From positions 1 through 7,697 of the forward strand of contig CAMLRB010000169.1 of NCBI GenBank assembly GCA_946482295.1: 7,697 bases of DNA, given 5' to 3'. Source of the stretch: an uncultured Bacteriovorax sp. (GTDB taxonomy: Bacteria; Bdellovibrionota; Bacteriovoracia; Bacteriovoracales; Bacteriovoracaceae). Shown here piece by piece: positions 1-6,408 of this stretch (positions are counted from its first letter, which is position 1; every line of letters starts with the position of its first letter). The position numbers were made by a program, and so were the translations under genes. The notes below the pieces were generated by a model. It saw only the letters and a list, made by a program, of their open reading frames with translations, did no database searches and was not told where the DNA came from.

Positions 1-978
1 GGGGCCAGTGCAAGCAGTGAAAATAAATATCCGCTAAGTGATCATTACGATGGAAAAGTTTTCACCAACCAAATCAAAGAGATTGAACCGAAAGGTTTTA
101 AAGATTTGATGAAATGGTGGTTTGGTACATCTAAAGATAGATGGCCCGATGATGTTCAACCTCCGATCATACCGATCAAACCTATCGAGCGAAATACTGA
201 AGCATCGATGATTGCGACTTTCATCAATCATGCGACTTATCTTGTTCAAATGGACGGCCTAAACATTCTTACAGACCCTGTTTATAGTAAACGCGTTTCA
301 CCACTATCCTTCGTAGGACCAAAACGTGTACATGGGCCTGGGGTTCGATTTGAAGATCTACCGAAGATCGATGTCGTTTTCATTTCACATAATCACTATG
401 ATCACATGGATAGTGAGACCATTGAAAAACTTTCAGAAAGAGATAATCCACTTTTTATAGTTGCTTTAAAAAATAAAGAAACCATAAAAAAATTCAAGGC
501 CCAAAACATTGTAGAACTGGATTGGTGGCAGGAGCATGTTCTTGGTGAAATCAAATTTATCATGACACCAGTTCAGCATTGGTCTTCCAGAACTCCATTT
601 GATAAACGCAAAGCGCTTTGGGGTGGTCTTCTCGTAAAGGGCCCAAAGAAATCATTTTTCTTTGGAGGTGATACTGGATATGGTCCACACTTCTTAGAGA
701 CTTTTAAAAAGTATGGTCCAGTAGATCTGGCCTTGTTACCAATTGGCGGATATGAACCGCGATGGTTTATGAAAGATGTCCACATGAATCCGGAAGATGC
801 CATACTCGCGCATCTTGACTTAAAGGCCAAGCATTCACTCGGAATGCATTATGGAACTTTTCAATTAACGAATGAATCTATCGAAGCACCACTGCAAGAT
901 TTGGAGCTAGCAAAACTCAAACACCAAATCGAAAATTTTACAGTTCTTAAAGCGGCCGAACAAAAGACATTTGATTAA
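1..978 (+). CDS. Metallo-beta-lactamase-fold hydrolase (UlaG/NAPE-PLD-like), 5' end missing
   Basis: The reading frame is open from base 1 to the TAA at 976-978, giving 325 residues, so the start lies outside the window. A TTG/ATG at 106-111 is internal: the residues before it (SDHYDGKVF at about 12-20) look like the conserved N-terminal segment of this family. The metal-binding signature HNHYDH (fragment residues 130-135) is the classic HxHxDH motif. It is followed by further likely ligands: His193 (VQHW), Asp224 (GGDTGY), His261 and His283 (GMHYGTF). This order is typical of the COG2220 group, which includes NAPE-hydrolysing phospholipase D and UlaG-type lactonases. The substrate cannot be read from sequence. 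The fragment begins GASASS, which could be the start of a mature lipoprotein, but the signal peptide is not visible. It is convergent with flagellin and probably unrelated to motility. Confidence 0.9.
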   Translation, partial: GASASSENKYPLSDHYDGKVFTNQIKEIEPKGFKDLMKWWFGTSKDRWPDDVQPPIIPIKPIERNTEASMIATFINHATYLVQMDGLNILTDPVYSKRVSPLSFVGPKRVHGPGVRFEDLPKIDVVFISHNHYDHMDSETIEKLSERDNPLFIVALKNKETIKKFKAQNIVELDWWQEHVLGEIKFIMTPVQHWSSRTPFDKRKALWGGLLVKGPKKSFFFGGDTGYGPHFLETFKKYGPVDLALLPIGGYEPRWFMKDVHMNPEDAILAHLDLKAKHSLGMHYGTFQLTNESIEAPLQDLELAKLKHQIENFTVLKAAEQKTFD

Positions 979-992
979 TCATCATTGACAAT

Positions 993-1023
993 AAAAAAAA
1001 GGGCCGGCCTTACTGGCCAGCCC
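993..1023 (-). terminator. Rho-independent terminator of the flagellin gene
   Basis: Read on the minus strand, GGGCTGGCC (1023-1015), a 5-base loop and GGCCGGCCC (1009-1001) form a 9-bp GC-rich stem with one G-U pair. It is followed at once by eight T residues (1000-993). It lies 27 bases after the flagellin stop. On the plus strand the same hairpin has a C/A mismatch and no T-run after it, so it is mainly a minus-strand terminator. Confidence 0.93.
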
Positions 1024-1050
1024 TCTTATGAAGTCTTGGAAATCTTAAAA

Positions 1051-1884
1051 TTAACCGATCAATTTTAGTGCTGCTTGACCTTGAGAGTTCGCTTGAGAAA
1101 GTACTGAAGTACCAGCTGAAGTCAAGATGTTCATCTTAGTGTTCTTAGCTGATTCTGCAGCGAAATCTGTATCACGGATACGAGAGTTAGCAGCAGATAA
1201 GTTTTCACTTGATGATTGCAAGTTGTTAATTGTCGAAGTTAGACGGTTTTGAACCGCACCAAGTTCCGCTCTTTGTCCCGATACGTTTTGAATTGCTGTA
1301 TCGATTTTTGAAAGTGAAGCTTGTGAAGATTCTTTTGTCTGAACTGATAGTTCAGCAATTTGTAATCCATCTAGTGATGCATTTGATCTTTGAGCATCAT
1401 ACTTAATTCTGTCTTGGAAATCATCGTTGTTGATACCAATTTGGAAATCGTATTTGTCACCTTGACCATTCAATAGTTTTTTACCGTTGAACTCAGTCAC
1501 TTGCGAAATACGCTCAAGCTCTTGCTTAAGGTTTTGGTATTCAAGGTCAGTGAACTTTCTTTCAGACTCACCTACTGTATCTGAAGCTGATTGAACTGCT
1601 AGTTCTCTTAATCTGATTAGGATGTTAGAAGCTTCATTCAAACCACCTTCTGCAGTTTGAATCATTGAGATACCATCATTAGCGTTTCTTTCCGCTTGAT
1701 TGACACCTCTAATTTGTGCTCTTAACTTTTCTGAGATCGCTAACCCTGCAGCATCGTCTGCAGCTTTAACGATTCGTGAACCAGATGACAACTTACCTAA
1801 AGTTGACGCCTGTTCTGCGTTGTTAGCACCAAGTGTGCGTTGAGCAGCAAGTGATGTAACGTTTGTGTTGATACGTAAACCCAT
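1051..1884 (-). CDS. fliC: Flagellin (filament subunit)
   Basis: A 277-residue flagellin, exported by the flagellar type III apparatus and polymerised into the filament. The N-terminal D0/D1 region (about 1-140) carries MGLRINTNVTSLAAQRTL, KLSSGSRI, DDAAGLAISEKLRAQIRG and RELAVQSA. The C-terminal D1/D0 helix (about 188-277) carries ENLSAANSRIRDTDFA and ends QANSQGQAALKLIG. Only about 45 residues join them, so the exposed D2/D3 domains are absent. This length is usual for Bdellovibrio-type flagellins. I place the start at 1884 because MGLRIN is the standard flagellin N-terminus and GGGAGG lies 5 bases upstream. The frame stays open 27 codons further (in-frame ATG at 1956, TTG at 1965), but that extension has no flagellin character. 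The gene is monocistronic, with a strong terminator downstream. Bdellovibrio relatives carry several flagellin paralogues, so the symbol's number is left off. Confidence 0.96.
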   Translation of the reverse strand: MGLRINTNVTSLAAQRTLGANNAEQASTLGKLSSGSRIVKAADDAAGLAISEKLRAQIRGVNQAERNANDGISMIQTAEGGLNEASNILIRLRELAVQSASDTVGESERKFTDLEYQNLKQELERISQVTEFNGKKLLNGQGDKYDFQIGINNDDFQDRIKYDAQRSNASLDGLQIAELSVQTKESSQASLSKIDTAIQNVSGQRAELGAVQNRLTSTINNLQSSSENLSAANSRIRDTDFAAESAKNTKMNILTSAGTSVLSQANSQGQAALKLIG

Positions 1885-1888
1885 GAGA

Positions 1889-1918
1889 TCCTCCCTGTAG
1901 TTTCGGTCGTCCCTCCTT
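1889..1918 (-). promoter_or_regulatory. Candidate CsrA-type control region in the flagellin leader
   Basis: The minus-strand leader has two purine boxes: AAGGAGGG (1918-1911), which has no start codon at a usable distance, and AGGGAGGA (1896-1889), which is the real SD. Both contain the A-N-GGA core that CsrA/RsmE proteins bind, about 22 bases apart. In Bacillus subtilis, the hag flagellin leader is repressed by CsrA through paired sites, one of them covering the SD. The motifs are seen directly. CsrA control here is inference, and no csrA or fliW lies in this window. Confidence 0.3.
1890..1895 (-). promoter_or_regulatory. Ribosome binding site that fixes the flagellin start
   Basis: GGGAGG on the minus strand is 5 bases before the ATG at 1884-1882. 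This is a near-perfect Shine-Dalgarno sequence, and it decides in favour of the 277-residue form over the in-frame upstream ATG/TTG codons. Confidence 0.85.
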
Positions 1919-2027
1919 GGTCTTGAACTCTCTAAAGCGAGTAGGTCAACGAGCATACTGCTCAACTGAATTTGGTTTCAAGCTTCGTCACCATGACTCG
2001 GCCTTTGATTGATGAACTTGTCGTACA

Positions 2028-2054
2028 TTCTCGGCAGAGCTTTACATTTTTTTT
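2028..2054 (-). promoter_or_regulatory. Candidate sigma-28-type flagellin promoter
   Basis: On the minus strand, GCCGAGAA (2035-2028) matches 7 of 8 bases of the sigma-28 -10 consensus GCCGATAA. At the expected 15-base spacing the -35 position falls in an A-run (2054-2051, AAAA against TAAA). If it is used, transcription would start near 2020 and give a flagellin leader of about 135 bases. The -35 is weak, so this is only a candidate. Confidence 0.35.
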
Positions 2055-2070
2055 CATAAACTATGATTTT

Positions 2071-2099
2071 TTCACTAGAGCTCAACAGTCAGGTATTCT
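2071..2099 (+). promoter_or_regulatory. Weak sigma-70-type promoter candidate for the signalling operon
   Basis: TTCACT (2071-2076) and TATTCT (2094-2099) are each 4 of 6 to consensus, with an exact 17-base spacer. They lie about 75 bases before the ATG at 2174. A match this weak can arise by chance in AT-rich DNA. No better -35/-10 pair was found between 2040 and 2173. Confidence 0.22.
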
Positions 2100-2173
2100 G
2101 ATATCAATATAGGCAAAATTAAGGAAAAAACCTTCATCTTCTATGTAAAAGCAGACGAAAAGCTCTCTGTCAT

Positions 2174-4942
2174 ATGGAAAACAAAAAACAACTCATCATC
2201 GTCCCCCCAATGTCAGAAGCTTTAAAAAAGCTTCATGAAGTATTGGAAGGAATCGCAGCTGATGAAAACATTGAAATTTCGCTGATTGATGATTTGAAAG
2301 AATTAGGTCAATTCATTGGTTCTTCTGGACAATGTCTCATCCTCTGCGCGAACGCGAAAAAATGTGCAACTTTTCTTCAGGACAATCGCTTTGTTATTTC
2401 ACGTTCCCATAGTAAAACGATGCTCTTTACACCAAAAGAAATTCCGGCAAAAACGCTTATTAAATTTACAAAAGTAGGCTTAACAGAGTCAATCCTAGAA
2501 AATTCACCTCCTAAAACTTTGCTTTATAAAATTAAACTTCAGCTGAGATCTATTCGTACGACATCAGCTGAAAAAGATAAAGAAGTTGTAAAGAGTATTT
2601 CAGACTCTACTGCTGAATCAAAATCAACTTCACAGGAAGAAGAAAAAATTCGAGAGAAAACTTCAACAGAGACTAATCCTGAACAAGAAGTTGAACATAA
2701 GAAAAAATTTGAAGTTAATAACGATAACATCATCGATTACGGTGGAAGTCTTAAGGGAAAAATAAAACCACAAGAAGAGGCCATCGAGACCCATTGGAAA
2801 TCAAAGAGAAAAACTGAAGAAACGACACTTAACTTGGAATCCGGTGAAGATAGTTCTAAAGTAAAAACAGAAGATCTCAATGATCTAGATCTCTATTACC
2901 GCGGTAAAAAGAAAAAGGATTCTGAACTTCTTCCAACAGATGAAGAGGAATTCCAACGATTAAAAAGACTTGAGCAAGAGTTTCAGGAAGCAGAAGCCGC
3001 GAAAAGAAAGTCAACGTATCAGGAAGAAATTGAAAACGATTTTATTCGTCAAAAAAAGTTAAACGATGAAAATGAATATGACAATGATCTACTAGGGATT
3101 AAAAATCAAATAGAGACAACACTTGATTTAGAAAAAGCGGAAAAAGAAAAGCTTGGGCCAATTGATGAATATGACCCAAATGAGACAAATCGCCCAAAAG
3201 CGGCTTCTTCTGAACTAAATTTAGAAGCCGCTGACAACAAAAGCAAAAATAAAGAAGTTGAAGATCTAGGTGGACACTATAAGGGAAAAACCTCAAACAT
3301 TGCTTTTGAGTTGGAAGAAGACCAAAAAGAAGAAAAAGAATCAGCTGCTGAAGAATATGATAATTCTGACCTAGATTTAGAAGAGAAGAAAACAACTGAA
3401 TTAGAATTAACTAAAGAAAAAAAGAAAAAAGAAGAAGAAATCGCAGAAGAACAAAAGCACAAAAAACATGATGGTGATGTTGATCACTTGAACGAAGACA
3501 GCATGGATGGTGAAGGATCAACAGATCATATCGAAACATTCATGGGTGGTGTGACTAAGTCGACTAAGAAGGAAATGAATGTTGACTCAGATGACGTAGA
3601 CATAGAAACCAGGCCCACTAGTGAATACGATGCTACGGAGAATGAAGATAAATCGAAAGATTCAACGAATCTTGATATTGCAGATGCGAAGAAGAAAAAG
3701 AAAGAGATAAACGAAACAGATGATTATGAAAAAAATCTTTCATTGAAAAAATCGAATAACACTGAGTTGGAATTCGACAAAGACAAAGATAAAGATTCTA
3801 ATGAAGACTTTGATAGTAATTCTCATGCAAATCACCGCCAGGAGAAAATGATCCTTCTCGACGAAGATTCAAATCTCAATCAAAAGGCCGGTGAGAAATA
3901 TGAGAATGACAATGAGATGAATGTCAAAAAGATCTCACAGTCCAAACTGGACATTGAAAAAGGTGAAAAAGAACGCGAGCATGCAAAAGTAGATAAGATC
4001 GACACATTCTACCGTAGTGGGGATTCAAAAAAAGTTGAGCATAGTTGGGACAATCTCACAGATAAAAGAAAAGACATAGAATTGAGCCTTCTTAAAGGGA
4101 GTAAGGCAGATATAAATTTAGAAGGTAAAGGTAAAGCTAAAGACGCTGGCGAAATCACTATCGACTATAGAAAATTGAAACAAGAATTCGACCTTATTAG
4201 TCGTGGCGAATCTGTGGGCGAGTCAAGTGCTATTTCCCGCAATGGAATTTCTTCGGGTGATCCTGAGGACGTAGGTTCATTTAAAGTCATTGAAGCGAAT
4301 CCACGAGGACTTGATATCTCAATAGCATTACTTAACAATATCTTTCAAAAAAATGTGAAACCGAAGACAATCTATGCGCAGCTTGCAGAAGAACTTCTGA
4401 ATAAGTATTCTGGAGTTACCGTTTTTTGGGAATATAAAGCTTCGGATAAAAAACATACAGAAGTTTTTAATGCTTACAATGAGATTCCGGCACCTGCTCT
4501 TTCAGTAGAATTAAAAGAATGGTGGCCAGAGTATAAGAAGGATACAAATCTCTTTAATCACTTCCAAACACGATCGATGTACACTTGGCGCTGTTCAGAG
4601 ATCGTCGAAAAAGGTTCTATTTGGGAAGATGTTGAACTCCCTAGTTGGGCAAAAAATGAACTCGGTGATAAGCGCGTAGAACTCGCCTTCCCTTATTTTG
4701 ATGGTGTCGATCGAATGGGTTTGGCCCTAGTTGTTTTCCACGAAGGTATTCGCCCTGAAGACGAACACGCCATTCTTACCACATTGGAAATGGCCCGCCA
4801 TCTCCTCCTTGATACTATTCAACGAACTAAAGCAGAAGATACATACGGTAATGATAGAAACAAAGATGCATTAACTGAAGAACAACCAAATAAAGTATTA
4901 GGATTTTTTGGTGGTCTCTTTGGCAAAAAGAAGGTGGGATAA
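2174..4942 (+). CDS. Signalling scaffold: pseudo-receiver, Lys/Glu repeat region, GAF-like domain
   Basis: A 922-residue protein with three parts. Residues about 5-128 follow the alternating strand/helix order of a response-regulator receiver. LIIVPP stands where LVVDD would be, the strand LILCAN lacks the phospho-Asp, and the last part (GLTESILEN, then PPKTLLYKIKLQLRSI) aligns with the usual G..YI.KP....LL.K segment but has lost the Lys. Residues about 130-695 are highly charged, probably disordered, and built from degenerate repeats. Residues about 710-885 look like a GAF-type alpha/beta sensor domain (inference from pattern). The protein ends in FFGGLFGKKK, a short amphipathic tail. No signal peptide or membrane helix is visible, so it is likely cytoplasmic. 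The start has only a weak SD, and no better in-frame start lies upstream. It is the first gene of the operon; its TAA overlaps the next ATG. Function unknown; a scaffold role is inferred. Confidence 0.85.
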   Translation: MENKKQLIIVPPMSEALKKLHEVLEGIAADENIEISLIDDLKELGQFIGSSGQCLILCANAKKCATFLQDNRFVISRSHSKTMLFTPKEIPAKTLIKFTKVGLTESILENSPPKTLLYKIKLQLRSIRTTSAEKDKEVVKSISDSTAESKSTSQEEEKIREKTSTETNPEQEVEHKKKFEVNNDNIIDYGGSLKGKIKPQEEAIETHWKSKRKTEETTLNLESGEDSSKVKTEDLNDLDLYYRGKKKKDSELLPTDEEEFQRLKRLEQEFQEAEAAKRKSTYQEEIENDFIRQKKLNDENEYDNDLLGIKNQIETTLDLEKAEKEKLGPIDEYDPNETNRPKAASSELNLEAADNKSKNKEVEDLGGHYKGKTSNIAFELEEDQKEEKESAAEEYDNSDLDLEEKKTTELELTKEKKKKEEEIAEEQKHKKHDGDVDHLNEDSMDGEGSTDHIETFMGGVTKSTKKEMNVDSDDVDIETRPTSEYDATENEDKSKDSTNLDIADAKKKKKEINETDDYEKNLSLKKSNNTELEFDKDKDKDSNEDFDSNSHANHRQEKMILLDEDSNLNQKAGEKYENDNEMNVKKISQSKLDIEKGEKEREHAKVDKIDTFYRSGDSKKVEHSWDNLTDKRKDIELSLLKGSKADINLEGKGKAKDAGEITIDYRKLKQEFDLISRGESVGESSAISRNGISSGDPEDVGSFKVIEANPRGLDISIALLNNIFQKNVKPKTIYAQLAEELLNKYSGVTVFWEYKASDKKHTEVFNAYNEIPAPALSVELKEWWPEYKKDTNLFNHFQTRSMYTWRCSEIVEKGSIWEDVELPSWAKNELGDKRVELAFPYFDGVDRMGLALVVFHEGIRPEDEHAILTTLEMARHLLLDTIQRTKAEDTYGNDRNKDALTEEQPNKVLGFFGGLFGKKKVG
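2717..4174 (+). repeat. Degenerate protein-level repeats within the scaffold gene
   Basis: Codons 182-667 contain recurring pairs of motifs: an acidic strand-like core [ST]xL[ND][LI]E followed by a Lys/Glu stretch, then an [IL][DE]xxY(x)G-type element. Examples of the first are TTLNLE (217), TTLDLE (315), SELNLE (346), TELELT (408), TNLDIA (498), TELEFD (530), SKLDIE (589) and ADINLE (645). Examples of the second are IIDYGG (186), LDLYYRG (238), GGHYKGK (366), IETFMGG (453), IDTFYRSG (609) and TIDYRK (662). The units are unequal in length and diverged at the DNA level, so this is an old protein repeat rather than a DNA tandem array. Confidence 0.65.
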
Positions 4943-4944
4943 TG
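4931..4944 (+). promoter_or_regulatory. SD and TAATG stop/start overlap coupling two genes
   Basis: AAGGTGGG (4931-4938) is an SD-like sequence inside the last codons of the scaffold gene. The stop TAA (4940-4942) shares its last A with the next ATG (4942-4944). This geometry is typical of translational coupling and suggests the two proteins are made in a fixed ratio. Confidence 0.75.
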
Positions 4945-5988
4945 TTACTCACTGAATATGATTTTTTTATTATTGATAAAACACATCTTAAAGGTAAAAA
5001 GACTTTTCCATTCCAACTCTACATTTTCAACCCTGTTCACAAAAAACATAGTCTCGTTCTAAATGGCAATCGCCCACTCACCCGTGAACTTGAAGAGTTC
5101 ATTGATTATCTCATTGATCGTGGTGGCAAACTGGCCATTTTAAAGAAGCAACGAAAAACGTTTTTAGTGGCCCAAGAAACACAACCTTCTGAAGTGCCAT
5201 CTCTACAAGAACGCGAGCTTCATCCTCTTGAAAAAGAGAGAATTATGAATATCAAACTTAAAGAGATGTTCCTGGAAAAGAATCCAGGATTTTCTCTTCA
5301 AAGTGCTTTTGAAAAGGCCTGCGAGACAAACGATTTTAACACTATTATTACACACGCTAAAGTTGACATAATTACTTTTAGTGTAACTCACTCCCCAACA
5401 GTTTCTTTGGCCCTGGTATTTGCAAAAACATATATGGAAGGAGATACGCATATCAATCGAATTGTGGCCGTTTCCTATCTCATAGCAAAAACACTTAATA
5501 TAAATGATGAAGCGGCCTTAGCAGATATCGTATGTGGTGCTTTTCTTGCTCACCTTGGATTGACTCAGATTCCACTGACTCTTTCACGAACACCTTATCT
5601 TTCACTCAATGAAAAGGAAAAGGCCCTCTTTCAAAAACACACCCTACTGGGGCTTCACCTTATTAAGAAAAGCCATGTTGAACTCTCCGAACGGTGTAAA
5701 AAAATTATTCTTGACCATCATGAACGAGTTAACGGTGGTGGATACCCCACTTTGAAATCCGGTGATTCAATAGAAATGTTGTCTCAAGTTGTCGGGGCAG
5801 TCTCACATTTGTTTGAGTACTCTTCAGGCAAAATTAATGGTGCGAATACCCCATTAAAGTCTATAATCTTTAGTATGAGGAATAAATCGTACGTGCCTGG
5901 ACTGGAATTTGATTTCGGTGATCGCATTTATGAAGCAATTATCACTTTAATAAATACAGAAAATGACGAAAAAAGCAAAGCAGCTTGA
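4942..5988 (+). CDS. Degenerate HD-GYP-domain protein, probably not a phosphodiesterase
   Basis: A 348-residue protein. Residues 1-80 form an uncharacterised N-terminal domain (FPFQLYIFNP, GGKLAILKKQRKTFLV). Residues about 165-335 show the HD-GYP frame: His170; FLAHLGLTQIP (202-211), which matches the family's LLHDIGKxxIP; His233; then DHHERVNGGGYP (258-269), matching HHERxDGxGYP. HD-GYP enzymes hydrolyse cyclic di-GMP at a two- or three-metal site. Here the HD pair is His204-Leu205, the Lys of GK is Thr, the Asp in HHERxD is Asn264, and the later VAD Asp is Ser288. With several ligands lost, catalysis is unlikely; nucleotide binding or a protein-protein role is more likely (inference). The GYP triad itself is kept. 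It is translationally coupled to the scaffold gene and lies 18 bases before cheY. The window contains no GGDEF, EAL or PilZ partner. Confidence 0.85.
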   Translation: MLLTEYDFFIIDKTHLKGKKTFPFQLYIFNPVHKKHSLVLNGNRPLTRELEEFIDYLIDRGGKLAILKKQRKTFLVAQETQPSEVPSLQERELHPLEKERIMNIKLKEMFLEKNPGFSLQSAFEKACETNDFNTIITHAKVDIITFSVTHSPTVSLALVFAKTYMEGDTHINRIVAVSYLIAKTLNINDEAALADIVCGAFLAHLGLTQIPLTLSRTPYLSLNEKEKALFQKHTLLGLHLIKKSHVELSERCKKIILDHHERVNGGGYPTLKSGDSIEMLSQVVGAVSHLFEYSSGKINGANTPLKSIIFSMRNKSYVPGLEFDFGDRIYEAIITLINTENDEKSKAA

Positions 5989-5994
5989 AATGAG

Positions 5995-6000
5995 AAGGAG
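5995..6000 (+). promoter_or_regulatory. Ribosome binding site of cheY
   Basis: AAGGAG sits 6 bases before the ATG at 6007. It is the best SD in the operon, which suggests cheY is translated more than its neighbours. Confidence 0.8.
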
Positions 6001-6006
6001 ATTAAA

Positions 6007-6402
6007 ATGGCGATGAAGGCCGACATGAAAATTCTCGTGGTTGATGACATGTCAACAATGAGAAAGATTATTAAGAACATGCTCTCGCAGGTTGGTTTTA
6101 CTAACATTGCTGAAGCGGATGATGGAGCCACTGCATGGCCAATGATTGAAAGTGCTATTAAGGAAGGTGCTCCTTATGAGTTTATTGTTTCAGATTGGAA
6201 CATGCCACTTATGTCAGGATTAGATCTCTTAAAAAAAGTACGTTCGACACAGGGACTGGAAAAGCTTCCATTCCTTATGATTACAGCTGAAGCTGAACAA
6301 GGAAACGTTGTTATTGCTGTGAAAGCAGGTGTAAGTAACTTTATTGTTAAACCTTTTTCGGCCCAAGTACTCAAAGAAAAAATAGAGAAGATTTTTAAGT
6401 AA
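6007..6402 (+). CDS. cheY: CheY-type chemotaxis response regulator
   Basis: A 131-residue single receiver domain with no output domain. All functional residues are present: the acidic pair Asp13-Asp14, phospho-acceptor Asp63 (VSDWNMP), Thr93 (ITAEAE), an aromatic Phe112 at the switch position of E. coli Tyr106, and Lys115 (VKPF). Similarity to E. coli CheY is close in the DWNMP and TAEA segments, so a motor-binding role at FliM is likely. The stretch between the second helix and the third strand is about 5 residues longer than in E. coli (AIKEGAPYEF). Phosphorylation would come from a CheA encoded elsewhere, and CheX downstream is the probable phosphatase. The start at 6007 is supported by its SD; Met3 is an alternative. 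The next gene begins 6 bases after the stop. Confidence 0.95.
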   Translation: MAMKADMKILVVDDMSTMRKIIKNMLSQVGFTNIAEADDGATAWPMIESAIKEGAPYEFIVSDWNMPLMSGLDLLKKVRSTQGLEKLPFLMITAEAEQGNVVIAVKAGVSNFIVKPFSAQVLKEKIEKIFK

Positions 6403-6408
6403 TAAATT

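Noticed and set aside
34..249. Minus-strand open frame near the window start
   Set aside because: It lies antisense to the conserved metallo-beta-lactamase-fold gene and has no features of its own.
1001..1023. The hairpin as a terminator for the plus-strand hydrolase gene
   Set aside because: On the plus strand it has a C/A mismatch in the stem and no T-run after it, so at most it slows transcription. It is assigned to flagellin instead.
2099..2106. Perfect 8-base palindrome TGATATCA near the operon promoter candidate
   Set aside because: Short palindromes are expected by chance, and no second copy or known operator match was seen.
2121..2134. Small inverted repeat AAGG-A6-CCTT in the operon leader
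   Set aside because: A 4-bp stem is too short to be meaningful in AT-rich DNA.
3413..3440. A purine-only tract containing A-AAA-AAG in the reading frame, identical to the dnaX slippery heptamer
   Set aside because: Lys codons make such heptamers by chance in this very A-rich gene, no clear stimulatory hairpin or SD is seen, and the -1 frame stops soon after (TGA at 3469). Programmed frameshifting is not supported.
2539..3462. Minus-strand open frames inside the scaffold gene (for example 3099-3395 and 3277-3462)
   Set aside because: They are antisense to a Lys/Glu-rich gene, giving Phe/Leu/Ser-rich composition, with no SD and no recognisable motif. They are shadows of the real gene.
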